A stretch of DNA of 64,000 nt from Thinopyrum elongatum (lineage: Eukaryota > Streptophyta > Magnoliopsida > Poales > Poaceae): contig CM022299.1 of NCBI GenBank assembly GCA_011799875.1, positions 211,860,070 to 211,924,069 of the forward strand, read 5' to 3'. A program made the translations under genes and the position numbers. Below the pieces are notes generated by a model that worked only from the letters and a program-made list of their open reading frames with translations, did no database searches and was not told where the DNA came from. Below are positions 1 to 11,413 of this stretch, one piece after another. Numbering within the stretch: position 1 is the stretch's first letter; each line of letters begins with the position of its first letter.

Positions 1-967
1 GCGTGTGCTGAAGCACGCCTCCACATGGTGCCCGAGCGCCTCCCTCGTGACGTTGGCCAAGTCAGAGACCCTCCAGAGGAGAGCCCCCGAGCCCAGCCTA
101 AGAGGAGCGCCGGGCACGCCTTCCTATGCGAGAGAGGGAGGCGCCCCGTCAGTGGGCGCAGGGCGTGAGGTGGTGCCGCTGGACACCCCGCTCTCCTGAG
201 GTCCTTGGTGGAGGAGCTGCTTCTTATTCTTAGGGACAACCTCAGGAGGGTAGACGGTGCCTTCATCGTCTGGGTTCTCGACCGCCGCAGCCTGGTAGGC
301 GCGCTCGAGAGAGCACACCGCGTCCTTCTCCTCGCAGGCGACCGTGATGACGCTGCAGCTCCCTGGCATCTTGAGGACATTGTAACCATGATGAGTCACT
401 GCCATGAACTTGGCCGGGGCCGGATACCCAAGGATGGCGTTGTATGGAAGGCGAATGTGGGCGACGTCGAAGTCGACGAGCTCAGTGCGGTAGTTGTCGC
501 GCTTGCCGAAGGTGACAGGGAGGCGGATCTACCCTATCGAGGTGGTGGAGCCATCGGTCACTCCTGAGAAAGGCTTGGTAGGCTGCAGTTGGTCATAGGG
601 CACCTGGAGTCGGTCGAATGTCTCGATGGAGAGAACGTTGAGCCCCACACTGCCATCGATGAGAGTCTTGGTGACGAGCATGTTGCTGATGGTAGGCGAG
701 CAGAGCATCGGGAGAGCACCGGGAGTTGCTGCGCACTTGAGCTGATCGGATGGGCTGAAGGTGATGGTGCACTTGGACCACCTGAGCGGACGCGTTGCCT
801 CGAGCTTGGGGAGGGCCGTGTTCACCTCACGGGCAAACTGCTTGAAGATGCGATGAGAGTCAGGGGCCTGAACACTGCCTAGGATGCAGGCGATGGCATG
901 AGGCTCCTGGAAGCCCCCAGCCCCCTCGTCCTGGTGGTGGTTGTCATTCCTTCTTGGTGGTGGCGGC
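1..967 (-). pseudogene. Element A gag C-terminus and protease region
   Basis: Reading the minus strand from 967, the protein resumes after the solo LTR with a proline/arginine-rich linker. A gag-pro junction and a retropepsin-like segment follow, with the motif VTKTLIDG near 685-660; related copies have IDGG here, this one has IDGS. Further on comes the conserved LPYNAILGYP segment near 455-425. An in-frame TAG at 529-531 replaces what is glutamine in the relatives B and C, and another stop falls at 124-126. The region precedes reverse transcriptase, which is off-window. It is non-functional as read. Confidence 0.8.
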
Positions 968-1442
968 TGAGGGAGTCCTGGATTATGGGGTCCTTGGGTG
1001 GCCGGGCTATGTGACACGGGCCAGACTGATGGGCCGTAAGGATACAAGGTAGAAGACCTTTCCTCGTGTCCAGGTGGGACTCTCCTTTGCATGGATAGCA
1101 AGTTTGGCGTCCGGATGTGTAGTTTCCTTCCTCTGTAAACCAACTCTGTACAACCCTAGCCCCCTCTGGTGCCTATATAAACCGGAGGGTTTGGTCCGTG
1201 TAGGCCATCACAATACCCATAGGCTAGACATCTAGGGTTTAGCTATTGCGATCTCGAGGTAGATCAACTCTTGTAACCCCCATACTCATCAAGTACAATC
1301 AAGCAGGACGTAGGGTTTTACCTCCATTAAGAGGGCCCGAACCTGGGTAAACATCGTGTTCCCTTTGTCCCTTGTTACCTTCGATCCTCAGACGCACAGT
1401 TCGGGACCCCCTACCCAAGATCGGCCGATTTTGACACCGACA
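968..1442 (+). mobile_element. Solo LTR inserted in element A gag
   Basis: A 475-bp block begins TGAGGGAGTCCTGG and ends GGTGTC on the opposite strand (TG to CA), with no internal element domain attached. It is flanked by near-identical 5-bp sequences, GCGGC (963-967) and GCTGC (1443-1447). A TATA box (TATATAA, 1174-1180) and the phrase AGGGCCCGAACCTGGGTAAA near 1330 are typical of cereal Gypsy LTRs. It cuts the gag protein of element A in the middle of a proline-rich linker: removing it rejoins the reading frame logic on both sides. It most likely arose by recombination between the two LTRs of a younger, unrelated element. Confidence 0.85.
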
Positions 1443-3084
1443 GCTGCAGCGGAGGAAGGCCAGCATTGCCCTGAGGACGGTCCTCACGAGGCTGGTCCCT
1501 CCAGGGGCCCTTGCGAGGCTGGCCCTGCCAGCGGTCCTCACAACGCTGATCGCGCCATTCTTGGTGGGGGTCGCGGCCGTCCCAGCGTCCTCCACCTCGG
1601 CCTCCTCCACGGCCGTAGCCTCGGTTGCTGCGCTCGAGGCGATGATCGAGGCGCCCGTCGTGGATGGCCCTGAGCTCCTGGCAGTCATTGGTGTTGTGGC
1701 TGTGCACGTTGTGGAAGACGCAGAATGGGCGGCTGCCCTTGGATGACTCTAGGTGGTCGCAGCCGCCCTTCATCTCTGGTTCGGCCACGAGCACGGCCGG
1801 TCCCTTGCGCTTCACGTCTCTGGATTTGGCCTTCTTGTCTTCTGGGTCAGCCCCTGGGAGCTCCAGGAGAGAGAGGCAACCTTCCTCAGCTCTCGCACAC
1901 TTGGTTGCCATGTTGAACATCTCCAGAGCCGTGCACATGTCTTCATGTATGGCGAGCTCCTCCTTCATCTTGACGTCGCGGATGCCATCAGTGAACGCCA
2001 AGATGATGGCCTCGTCCGACACCTTGGGGATCTTGAGGCGGACGCTGTTGAAGCGCTGGATGTACTTCTGCAAGGTCTCTCCTGGCTGCTGCTTGATGCG
2101 CCGCAGGTCACCCACAGCTGGTGGACGGTCGCGAGTGCCCTTGAAGTTGGCGATGAAACGCTCTCGCATTTCATCCCAGGAGGAGATCGATCCCGCGGGC
2201 AGGTTCAGGAGCCACGAGCGCGCACCATCCTTGAGGGCCATGGGAAACCAGTTCGCCATAACCTTCTCGTCGCCGTTGGCTACCACGATGCTCAGCTCGT
2301 AGAGCTGCAGGAACTCGGCAGGGTCGGGGGTGCCGTCGTAGCGCGCAGGCAGGTCGGGCTTGAACTTCCCTGGCCAGATGATGCTGCGTAGCTTCGGAGT
2401 GAATGCGTGGCAACCCGTTGTGGTCACGGGAGCCCGTCGTGGAGGTGGAGCCTGGTCTTGGCGCTCGCACGCCACCGCTGCAAGCAGCGCGCAGTCTTGA
2501 TGTGGTGGTGCTGGGAGTGCACGAGCATCTTCTTGCGGCCGCTGCACCACCTGGCAGCTTTCCTCTTCATGCGCTGGCGCCCTGCGCGGCTGGTCGCGCC
2601 GCGGGGCCTCGCGCCTTGGTCAGAGGGCGACGTCTTGACGGGGAGGTGGAGGAGGTGCTTCGTGCGCTACGTCACTCGCAGTAGGCGGCGGGTGAGGCAG
2701 CGAGCGAGATGGTGCGGGAGAGTCCCCGACGGCGCTGACAAGCTCGGTGATGCGGTCCAGCCAGTCTTCGTGGAGGTCGTCGACGGGGCGGTAGCGCAGG
2801 AGCTCGCGCGCCATGAGCAACGCAGCCTGTGCGTTCGCCGGCCCGCAACGAGCATGAGACGACGAACCAGCCAGAGTCAGCGACGGAGTGGTGGTGCGCC
2901 CATCCCGCCGCACAGAAGGGTGCAGTGACGAAGCTTGCTGCTTGTGCCCCGCGGGGCCGGAGGCGGCGTTCACCACTGGAGATGGGGGACGACGAGGGCA
3001 GCCGTCACCCGCAGGTGCTGTATGAGCGACGCGGGCGGCGAGGGCGGCCCGACGCTCAGCACGAGCTCGACGAGCGTCAGCCAT
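1443..3084 (-). pseudogene. gag: Element A gag polyprotein (capsid)
   Basis: The likely start is the ATG at 3084-3082 (MADARRARAE), 72 bases inside the 5' LTR. An alanine/arginine-rich N-terminus of about 155 codons runs to a stop at 2620, and the frame is re-entered by about 2550. The second part is a Ty3/Gypsy retrotransposon gag domain: CHAFTPKLRSIIWPGKF, then YDGTPDPAEFLQLY, VMANWFPMAL, and GETLQKYIQRFNSV. A cysteine/histidine segment (FCVFHNVHSHNTNDC) and an Arg/Gly-rich tail follow, a plausible nucleic-acid-binding end. The solo LTR interrupts it at 1442. The frameshift near 2550-2620 makes this copy defective. Confidence 0.82.
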
Positions 3085-3137
3085 GGAAGCGGTGGAGCGG
3101 TGGTGGATCAACCGACGGGGGAGAGGCTCTGACGCAC

Positions 3138-3156
3138 CCCTACCTGGCGCGCCAAA
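3138..3156 (-). promoter_or_regulatory. Primer-binding-site candidate of element A
   Basis: Immediately inside the 5' LTR the minus strand reads TTTGGCGCGCCAGGTAGG. The same sequence lies just inside the 5' LTRs of B (4923 onward) and C (28783 downward), as expected for a tRNA primer-binding site. I did not assign the tRNA. Confidence 0.65.
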
Positions 3157-4035
3157 TGTCAGATTTCGGGTTCCACAGACCCTTGAGAGGTTTGAACTCT
3201 GGGGTGTGTGTGAAGAACTCGTCCTCCCCAGTCTGCCTACTCGCTTATCTCACAGCCTAGCTCGACGAACTGTAAGGGAAAGGGACACAGCAGTTTACCC
3301 AGGTTCGGGCCACCTTGCGGTGTAAAATCCTACTCCTGCTTTGTGGTGGATTGGCCTTGAGGGGCTGAGGATGAACTAGTACAGTGGCGAACTACCTCAG
3401 GAGGAGAGGTGTTCTTGAGCTCGAGTGAGCTGGTGGAGTGAGGGTGATCTGAATGATTTGTCCGGGGGTCCGATCCCTCTCTACGGTGGTGGCTAAGTCC
3501 TATTTATAGTGGCCTTGGTCCTCTTCCCAAATGAAAGGCGGGAAGGGATCCCACAACGGCCAAATTCGAAGGGAGACAACTAGTACATGTTATCCTGACA
3601 AAACTAGTCTTCGCCTGCGAAAGCCTCTGGATGTGACGCTGTGGTGGGCTCGGTGATGACCTCCGTCTTGCCGTCCTGGCGGTCTTGGTCTTGTTGCACG
3701 GGAATGGAAACCTTTGGCTGATTCCTCGGGACTCTGTGCCTGCGCTTGCCTCTTTAGCACCAAAGGGGAAACTGGTACACTGCACCCGCTGGCGCCCGCC
3801 TGGCCTTGGACGTCATGGCTCATGTAATCCAGACCTCATGAGGTGAGGCTTGCATAGAACTCTCCGCTCCTCAGGAGCCAGCCTGAGGAGGTCGTTCCTC
3901 GTGGAGGTCTTGGTGTCGTCCGCCTCGGGAGGCTTGGCCCCTCACGAGGGTCTTGAGTTGTTGTCGCTGAAGCTGGACCGTACCAGGCCATCGATGGAGC
4001 CATGCCATGGGCCGCAGGCAGGCAAGTCTGGGTAC
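3157..4035 (-). repeat. Element A 5' LTR, larger part
   Basis: It starts (plus strand) TGTCAGATTTCGGG and holds the LTR core TTTACCCAGGTTCGGGCCACC near 3295 and a TATA box (ctatttatag, near 3500, minus strand). It stops at GGTAC (4031-4035), where element B is inserted. The remaining LTR end is at 12552-12578. Confidence 0.88.
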
Positions 4036-4922
4036 TGTCGGCGTCCTTGGACCGGGGGTGCCCAGACTTGCCTACCTGCAGCCCATGGCGTGGCTCCATC
4101 GACGGCCTGGTACGGCCCAGCTTCAGCAACAACAACTCAAGACCCTCGCGAGGGGCCAAGCCTCGCGAGGCGGATGACACCAAGACCTCAACGAGGGGCG
4201 GCCTCCCCAGGCTAGCTCCCGAGGAGCGGAGATATCAATGCAAGCCACACCTCGCGAGGTTCGCCTAACGTGAGCCATGATAACCAAGACCAGGCGGGCG
4301 CCAGCGGGCGCAGTGTACCAGTTTCCCCTTTGGTGCCAAGGGGGCAAGCACAGGCGCAGAGTCCCCAGGAATCAAGCAAAGGTTTCCATATTGGTGCAAC
4401 AAGACCAGGACCGCCAGGACGGTAGGACGGAGGTCATCGTGGAGCCCACTGTAGCGTCACCGCCAGAGGCTTTTGCAGGCGAAGACTACTTTTGTCAGGA
4501 TAACTTGTACTAGTTGTCTCCCTTCAAATTTGGCCGTTGTGGGATCCCTTCCCGCCTACATTTGTGAAGAGGACCAAGGCCACTATAAAGAGGACTTAGC
4601 CACCACCATAGAGGTGGATCGGATCCATTCCACACTGACCACCTCACCAGGTCATCGAGCTCAAGAACACCTCACCACCTCAGGTCGTTCCACCTCTGTA
4701 CTAGTTCATCCTCAGCCCTCCGAGGCAGTCCACCACAAAGCTGGAGTAGGGTATTACACCGCAAGGTGGCCCGAACCAGGATAAACTGTTGTGTCTCTTG
4801 TCCCTTGGGTTCCTTGAGCTAGGCCGTGGGATCGTTGAGCAGGCAGACTAGGGAGGGAGAGTTCTTCGCACGCACCCCAGAGTTCGAACCTCTCAAGGGT
4901 TTGCGGAACCCCGAATCTGACA
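4036..4922 (+). repeat. Element B 5' LTR
   Basis: Begins TGTCGGCGTCC and ends AATCTGACA. The promoter TATA box (CTATAAAG) is at 4583-4590. It abuts the oppositely oriented LTR of A, forming a large inverted repeat. Confidence 0.92.
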
Positions 4923-4941
4923 TCTGGCGCGCCAGGTACGG
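4923..4941 (+). promoter_or_regulatory. Primer-binding-site candidate of element B
   Basis: TCTGGCGCGCCAGGTACGG directly follows the 5' LTR, and the position and core (TGGCGCGCCAGGTA) match A and C. Confidence 0.65.
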
Positions 4942-4992
4942 GTGCGTCGAAGCTTCACCTCTTCCTCCGCTTCGCTCCTCCGTTCAGCTCTC

Positions 4993-5535
4993 ATGGCGGG
5001 CGCCGCTCCACCGGCCGGATCGACGGGCGCGCACGGAGGCGCCATGGGCCTCCGGGCCTTCACCCCCGCCTTACGACATGTACAGTGGCCACCCAAGTTC
5101 GAGCCAGAGATGCCACCTCACTATGACGGTGCGGCAGACCCAGCGGCATTTCTCCAGGCATATGAGGAGGCCATTTTGGTGGCCGATGGCGACGACAAGG
5201 TCATGGCCAACTGGTTTCCCATGGCCCTCGCTGACGTGCCGCGCGCCTGGATGCTCAACTTGCCGGAATCTTCTGTGGCCTCCTGGGAGGAGCTGTGCGG
5301 TCTCTTCATTGTGCGCTTCACGGCACCGGCGCCCCTCGCCGTCGCAGCCCTCCTCAGCGGTTCGCAGGCACTGCCCTTGGACCATCACGTCAAGCAGTTC
5401 TTCCGCCAAGTAGGTGCCGTGCACGTGCAGCAGGGAGCTCTCCCGGGATGGGCGGTGCCCAAGGCCGACCTCACCTTCAACTCAAGAGACCACCCAGCAA
5501 CCACCGCGGGCGCAGGCACGCTCCCGATGCTCTGA
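4993..5535 (+). pseudogene. gag: Element B gag, internally shortened
   Basis: The first ATG with good context is at 4993 (MAGAAPPAGS), 70 bases after the LTR. The capsid start is clear (LRAFTPALRHVQWPPKF, YDGAADPAAFLQAYEEA, VMANWFPMAL, WEELCGLFIVRF). The protein then jumps straight into the segment that precedes protease. Compared with A, about 200 residues are missing, including the second half of capsid (GETLQKYIQRF region) and the Cys/His segment, and so is A's long N-terminus. Element C has the same shortened layout, so the loss predates both copies. An in-frame TGA at 5533-5535 ends the frame; protease continues beyond it. Confidence 0.82.
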
Positions 5536-6003
5536 ACCCCCACCATCTGCAATGTGGTGGTTACCAAGACCCTCATCGATGGCGGGGATGGCCTCAACGT
5601 GCTCTCTGTGGAAGCTTTCGGCTTGCTCCATGTGCCACATGGCCGCCTCCGCAACACCAAGCCCTTCTCCAGGGTTGTCAACGGTTCCACCAGCCCCCTG
5701 GGGCAGATCCGCCTCCCCGTCACCTTCGGCACCCGTGACAACTACCGCACCGAGCTTATCGACTTAGACATCGCCCGCATCAGCCTCCCGTACAACGCCA
5801 TCCTCGGGTACCCAGCCTTGGCCAAGTTTATGGCAGCGACTCATCCTGCCGACAACCTCATGAAGATGCCGGGGAGCAGCGGCGTCCTCACCGTGTCTGG
5901 AAACACCAAGGAGGCCCTGACGGCCCACAAGCTCGCCTTCAGGCGGCATCAGCACGCCCAGCAGGTGGAGGAGCCCCTGAGGCCCCGGGGGCTACGCCGA
6001 TGA
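5536..6003 (+). pseudogene. Element B protease region
   Basis: The same frame as gag continues past the 5535 stop with VTKTLIDGG near 5557-5585 (aspartic protease active-site region; here DGG rather than the usual D-S/T-G). SLPYNAILGYPALAKFM and MKMPGSSGVLTV follow, the conserved end of this protease type. The frame closes at 6003 and pol starts in another frame at about 6000, so gag-pro and pol are separated by a frameshift. In C the two are joined in one frame. Confidence 0.8.
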
Positions 6004-9000
6004 AGAAGAAGCAGATGTTCTCCCAAGATCGGGCCGAGACGAAGCAGGTGCCGGTTGACGAGGATGGGGCGTCAGGAGCCACTTTCACCATAGGAGCCAA
6101 CCTCGCCCCAGACCCAGAAAAGGCGTTGGTCGGCTTCTTGAGCGCAAACAAGGAGGTGTTTGCATGGGAGCCTAAAGATCTGGTCGGAGTCCCGAGGGAG
6201 GTAATCGAGCATCACCTGAGGGTGTGCCCCAACATACGCCCGGTGAAGCAGAGGGCGCGGCGGCAGTCCACGGAGAAGCAGGCGTTCATTGTCCAAGAGA
6301 CCCACAAGCTGCAAGATGCTGGTGTCATTCGGGAGGTGCGGTACCCAGAATGGCTGGCTAACCCGGTCATTGTCGCCAAGAAACGCGGGAAGGAACGCAT
6401 GTGAGTCGACTTCACCAACCTCAACAAGGCTTGCCCTCAAGACCCCTTCCCGCTCCCGCGCATCGACCAGATCATCAACTCTACCACCGAGTGCGACTTG
6501 CTGTGCTTCCTAGACACATTCTCAGGATATCACCAAATCAAGATGGCGGTGCAAGATGTTGAGAAGTCGGCCTTCTTGACCCCGTGCGGGGTGTATTGCT
6601 ACACCTGCATGCCCTTCGGGCTGCGTAACGCCGGAGCGACCTTCCAGCGGCTGATGCACATCGCTCTGGGCCAGCAGCTTGGGAGGAACACCGAGGCATA
6701 CGTCGACGACATAGTGGTGAAGTCTCGGGAGGCAAGGACCCTCATCGAGGACCTGGAAGAAATGTTCACCAGTCTGCGCAAGGTGGACCTGCGGCTCAAC
6801 CCGGAGAAATGTGTGTTTGGTGTCCCCTCCGGCAAGCTGTTGGGCTTTTTGGTGTCACACAGGGGAATCGAGGCGAACCCCGAGAAGGTCAAGGTGATAG
6901 AAAGGATGAGCCCGCCGCAGACTCTCAAGGAAATGCAGAAGCTGGCGGGCTGCGTGACCTCGCTAGGGCGCTTCATCTCCAAGCTTGGGGAGCACGCCCT
7001 CCCGTTCTTCAAGCTAATGAAGAAGAAAGGGCCATTCGAATGGACTCCGGAGGCTGACGCAGCATTTCAAGACCTCAAGAGATACCTCACCAGCCCACCA
7101 GTGATGGTGGTGCCGCGACCTATCGAGCCCTTGGTGCTTTACCTGGCCGCCATGCCACACTCTGCCAGCGCAGCACTGGTGGTGGTCCGGGAAGAGCACC
7201 AGGCCTGGGACTCGCCCGGCAGTGCCACACGCCAGGACGAGACAACGCAGCTTCGGGACGGTGCTCTTGAGGCCCCGGCGGCACCAGCAGATGGCCAGGC
7301 CCCTCAGGACGGCGCTCCTGGGGGCCTGGCTACCCTTGCAAACAGCCAGGCTCCCGAGGACCCCCAGCCTCGGGAGGTACAAGACATCACCAGCGCTCCG
7401 GCCCTCATCGAGCACCCGGTGTACTTCGTCAGCACGGTATTGTGTGACACACGGGCGTGCTATCCCAAGCCGCAGAAGCTCCTGCTCGCGCTCCTTGTTG
7501 CCTCCCACAAGCTGCGCCACTACTTCCAAGGTCACCCCATCAAGGTCGTCTCAGCTTACCCACTGGAGAGGGTGCTCCGGAGCCCCAATGCTGCGGGGAG
7601 AGTCGCAGAATGGAACATCGAGTTGCAGGCATTCCAGTTGGAGTTTAGCACCACCAGAGTCATCAAGGGTGCCGTGCTCGCCGACTTCGTGGTGGAATGG
7701 ACTGACGCTCCCAGCCCTGAAGTAGGCGAGGACCGCCCACTCTCACCAGGAAGCGAGGCGCCAGACGGATGGGTCATGTACTTTGATGGCGCCTTCGCGC
7801 GTCAGGGCGCGGGGGCTGGAGCCGTGCTCATCTCGCTCACCCAGGACAAGCTCCACTACGCCGTGCAGCTCTGCTTCCAGCAGGGCGAGAAGGTCTCCAA
7901 TAACTTTGCGGAGTACGAAGGCTTAATCGCTGGTCTCAAGGCTGCGGCAGCATTAGGAGTGAAGCGCCTCACCATCAAGGGCGAGTCCCAGCTCCTCGCC
8001 AACTTCTCCAACAATGTATACGAGCCGAAGGACGAGCACATGGAGGCATACCTTGCGGAGGTACGCAAAATTGAGAAACAATTCTTGGGCTTGGAACTGC
8101 AGCACATGCCGCACGGCACAAACAAGGGAGCCGACGACATCGCCAAGAGGGCGTCCCGGCGCCTGCCTCAGGAGCCCGGCGTCTTCGAGGAGCGGCTCTT
8201 CAAGCCTTCGGCAGCCCCACCCGCTGCAGAGGCAACGCTGCCTTAGGAGGAGCTCCCCCCAGCACCAACCTCGGGAGCCCCAGCCTGTGGCCTGACCTCA
8301 GGGGCGCGTCTGCTCCTCGCGCTCGAGCCTCAGGAGGGATGCTGGACTGAAGAGTTCAGAGCATATCTGCTCCAGGGAACCCTACCGGAGAAGGAGGAAG
8401 ACGCAGAGCCGGTGGCACACCAAGCTACAGCATACTGCATTCGGGATGGTGAGCTTTATCGGTGGCATCCAAACGACATCTCTCTATGATGCATTTCCAA
8501 GGAGCAGGGGCGCGACCTGCTGACGGACATACATGGCGGGGACTGCGGGCACCACTCTTCATCACGCACCCTCGTGGGGAATTCATTCCGCAACGGGTTC
8601 TACTGGCCAACGGCACTCAACGACGCCGCAGAGTTGGTCAAGTCCTGCAAAGCCTGCCAGTTCCACACCCAGCAGACCCACCAGCCTGCTCAGGGCCTCC
8701 AAACCATTCCGCTCATGTGGTCGTTCATGGTCTGGGGGCTAGACATCTTGGGACCATTCCCACGGGCGCCTGGGGGCTACCGCTACCTCTACGTTGCCAT
8801 CGACAAGTTCACCAAGTGGGCGGAAGTGGAAGCTGTCCGCACCATCCCAGCCGGTTCGGCAGTCAAGTTCATCAAGAGCCTCATGAGCCGCTTCGGGGTC
8901 CCTAATCATATCATCACTGACAACAGCTCGCAGTTCACTAGCAATCTCTTCAAAACATATTGTGCTAACCTTGGAACGCAGATATGCCACGCCTTAGTGG

Positions 9001-9581
9001 CGCACCCCAGGAGCAACGGCCAAGCTGAGCGCGCCAACGCGGAGGTCCTGAGAGGCCTCAAAACAAGAACCTTCAAGAAAAAGCTCGAGGCCTGCAGCAG
9101 GGGGTGGATCGATGAGCTCCAGTCCATGCTGTGGTCCATCCGCACCACCTCCACCAAGCCGACGGGCGAGACTCCATTCTTCCTCGTCTACAGAGCCGAA
9201 GCGGTTCTCCCACACGAAGTCAAGCATCGCTCCACGCGGGTCCTGGCGTTTGATGAGGCACACCAGGATGCCTTGCGGGGGATGGACCTCGTGCTGGGGG
9301 AGGAACGCCGCCGTCAAGCCTCGCTCCAGGCGGCAAGGTACCAGCAGGCGCTGCGGCGGTACCACTGTCGCAGCGTCCGCTCCAGGACGCTCGAGGTGGG
9401 CGATCTCATCCTGAGGCGAGTGCTCTCCAGGGAGGGGCTGCATAAGCTCTCTCCCATGTGGGAGGGCCCATTTAGGATTGCCCGCGTCTCCAGGCCTGGC
9501 GCCGTGCGCTTGGAGACGCAGGACGGGATCCCCATCCAGAACCCCTGGAACATCCAGCACCTCCGGAAGTTCTACCCATGA
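6000..9581 (+). pseudogene. pol: Element B pol: reverse transcriptase, RNase H, integrase
   Basis: One frame carries all of pol, with in-frame TGA at 6402-6404, TAG at 8244-8246 and TGA at 8487-8489. Reverse transcriptase: YPEWLANPVIV, FPLPRIDQII, LDTFSGYHQIKM, MPFGLRNAGATFQ and the catalytic YVDD near 6697-6708, with thumb/connection to about 7700. RNase H: MYFDGAFARQGAGAGA near 7777, EYEGLIAGLKAA, and ADDIAKRAS near 8131. Integrase: HHCC zinc finger (HGGDCGHH then CKACQF), the D,D,E core with LDILGPF, ITDNSSQF and GQAERANAE, and a C-terminal WEGPFRI segment. The first stop falls in the reverse transcriptase fingers, so no functional pol can be made. It ends at FYP-stop, 9579-9581. Confidence 0.92.
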
Positions 9582-10505
9582 AGCAAGGCCCAGTGCCTGT
9601 GAAGGTCTCCGCTTGTGACACTCTCACGTAATAATGAGTGGGGTTGTACAGGCCCCGGAGTCTCCAGAGTGCCGCCCTCCGGCCTCGGGGGCTCCCTCCC
9701 ACGTCCTAGTGGCAGCACTTAGCTCTGCGCTGGTGAGAAGACTAGACTAGGTGCCAGACGCGGCTGTTCATTTTCTTGCTTTCTGCAGCTGGTTTGCAAC
9801 CTTTTAATGGAATTTGGAGCTCTAGCGTTTCTCGATTGCCTAGTTGGGTTTTCTCTTCTTGCCTCGCTTGCTTTTTTTTCTGCGTCAGGGAGAACGGCAG
9901 TTGCCCGTCGCTCTCCCTCGTGCACCTCCCGCGGGGGCTGGACAGGTGTGTGCGTGCGTTGGGCTAGCCCATGCCGCGAACACACCTCGCCAAAGCCCCA
10001 GAGCTTCGGCTTCCTTGATCTTCGCGAGGCGCCCTCGATTGAGCTCGTGATTTGCGCACCCTCTCAAGTCCGTGCCCCCCAGGTACCGCGACGTGGTGAA
10101 CTAAGCCACGACTAGTCATGCCTGAGGGCTCACGCAAGGAAGAACAAGGCACCCGACAAGTTTTCTAACAAACCCTGCAGTTTTAAGATGCCTCCCGAGG
10201 CCAGCGGCTCCTTGGTTGGCAGCAAGGGGGGCCTCACCAGGTGCTGAAGGACATGCCCTCGCGAGGAGGGAAGCTACCGTGGGTGTACCAAGCTAAGTTA
10301 TCCTACCACACCTACTCGGGACATGAACACCATAGCATAACACAAGAACAATAAACATGGCATAGCGGCATAAGTGCCATGGTTCATTACACGCCCTAGC
10401 AGGGCTCTCTACTTTTTTCAAAATGCAGAAGAAAGGAAAGGTTAAACAGAAGTGGCCGCGCGACTGCAGCAGCTCCTGAGGCTCGACTCCGGAGGTTCTT
10501 CGGGC
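9582..10505. other. Non-coding spacer of element B between pol and the antisense gene
   Basis: No ORF here resembles a protein. The sequence is related to the inverted spacer of element C at about 23143-24079 (shared pieces such as TTTGCAACCTTTTAATGG versus its complement near 23850), so it is an element part rather than an insertion. Confidence 0.6.
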
Positions 10506-11319
10506 TCAGCCTGAGCCCTCCTCCCGCTTCACAGGGGCGTCGCGGCGAGAAGACCCGCCACCTCCCTCGACGCGAGCCCGGCGGCTGGTCGTAACCACCG
10601 CTGCTTGTGCTCTCGCCGGAGGAAGAGCTGCCCCTGTTGAACGAGCCGCGGCCGTCGCCAAGGGCAAGCTCACCCTTGGCATCACCACGGACGTCGTCAA
10701 GGCCAAGCTCATCGTCGCCGCCGTCGTCTTTGGGGTAGCACCCTGCGCGGCGGCCATCTTCCCCAAACACCCTCATGTAGAGGGTCACGACGCCGTCGTA
10801 CCTGAAGAGGAGGGTGCACCTCCTGTTCAGGCCACACGCGCGGGCGAATGTCTGCCAGCCGGGGGTCAGGGCCACGTTCCCGGCGGAGGAAACTTCGACC
10901 CCGACCCATGAAGCCTTGCTGCAGCAGCCGTCAGCTTGCAGCCAGAGGCTGTCAAGACCAGCGACTGGCAGCTCACCCGTGAAGAAGCGGGGAAGCGAGA
11001 GCCAGGTGCCGGTCGGCCCCTCCGACCACGTGACAAACTCTGGGAGCACTTCTGTCGAGTGGAAGCGTGGCCGAGGAGGCCAGGCACCCACGGCGCGCCT
11101 CCCTCCATCACAGGGGCTGCCTCGACCCTGGCGGCTCTCATCGCGAGAAGAGGCACCGCCACGGCCACTCGAGGCGCGCCCATGTCCACGAGGAGCCACC
11201 ACAGGGGTCGCTGCATCCTTGCGGGGGCGACCTCGTCCCCTCTTGGGCGGCGGCGAGCCGGGCCCCTCCTTAGGGGCCTTCCCCTTCTCAGCAGCAGAGA
11301 ACTTCGTCGTTGATGCCAT
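10506..11319 (-). CDS. Antisense B3-like DNA-binding protein of element B
   Basis: The gene lies opposite to gag-pol, just inside the 3' LTR. I chose the ATG at 11319-11317 (MASTTKFSAAEKGK) because it aligns with the start in element C and lies about 100 bases below a TATA box. The N-terminus is basic with an AT-hook-like stretch (KRGRGRPRK, residues ~24-32). A B3-like fold candidate spans about residues 98-205 (LPEFVTWSEG, LWLQADGCCSKASWVGVEV, GWQTFARACGL, VTLYMRVFGEDGRRAGC). An acidic, serine-rich tail follows. Near 10590 a 5-base loss relative to C shifts the frame; the unshifted frame ends at TGA 10508-10506, whereas the shifted one runs to 10396. I infer a nuclear DNA-binding protein; the B3 assignment is by motif pattern and is not certain. 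Confidence 0.68.
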
Positions 11320-11413
11320 GAGCACCGCGGCAAGACGGCAAGGTAAGAAGGAAGAAGAAGGAGTGGGTGGCGAGAAGATGGAGACAAGCAAGGGGGGCTT
11401 CGCCCCTCTCCTC

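Larger units (their letters stand above)
1..4035 (-). mobile_element. Gypsy LTR retrotransposon A (5' part; runs off the left edge)
   Basis: Element A reads on the minus strand: 5' LTR at the right (3157-4035), then primer-binding site, gag and protease, leaving the window at base 1 before reverse transcriptase. Its LTR is interrupted at 4035 by element B and its last 27 bases reappear at 12552-12578, ending in TG when read on the minus strand. The LTR matches those of B and C throughout, so all three are one family. Unlike B and C, A keeps a long gag with an N-terminal extension and a full capsid region, so it looks like the more complete member. The 3' half, where an antisense gene would lie, is outside the window. 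Confidence 0.88.

Noticed and set aside
1753..2391. Long plus-strand frames over the gag of A
   Set aside because: Shadows of the GC-rich gag coding strand; no family pattern and no counterpart in B or C.
4036..4922. Possibility that 3157-4922 is one long palindromic LTR of a single element
   Set aside because: The GGTAC duplication and the LTR remainder at 12557-12578 show two elements, B inserted in A.
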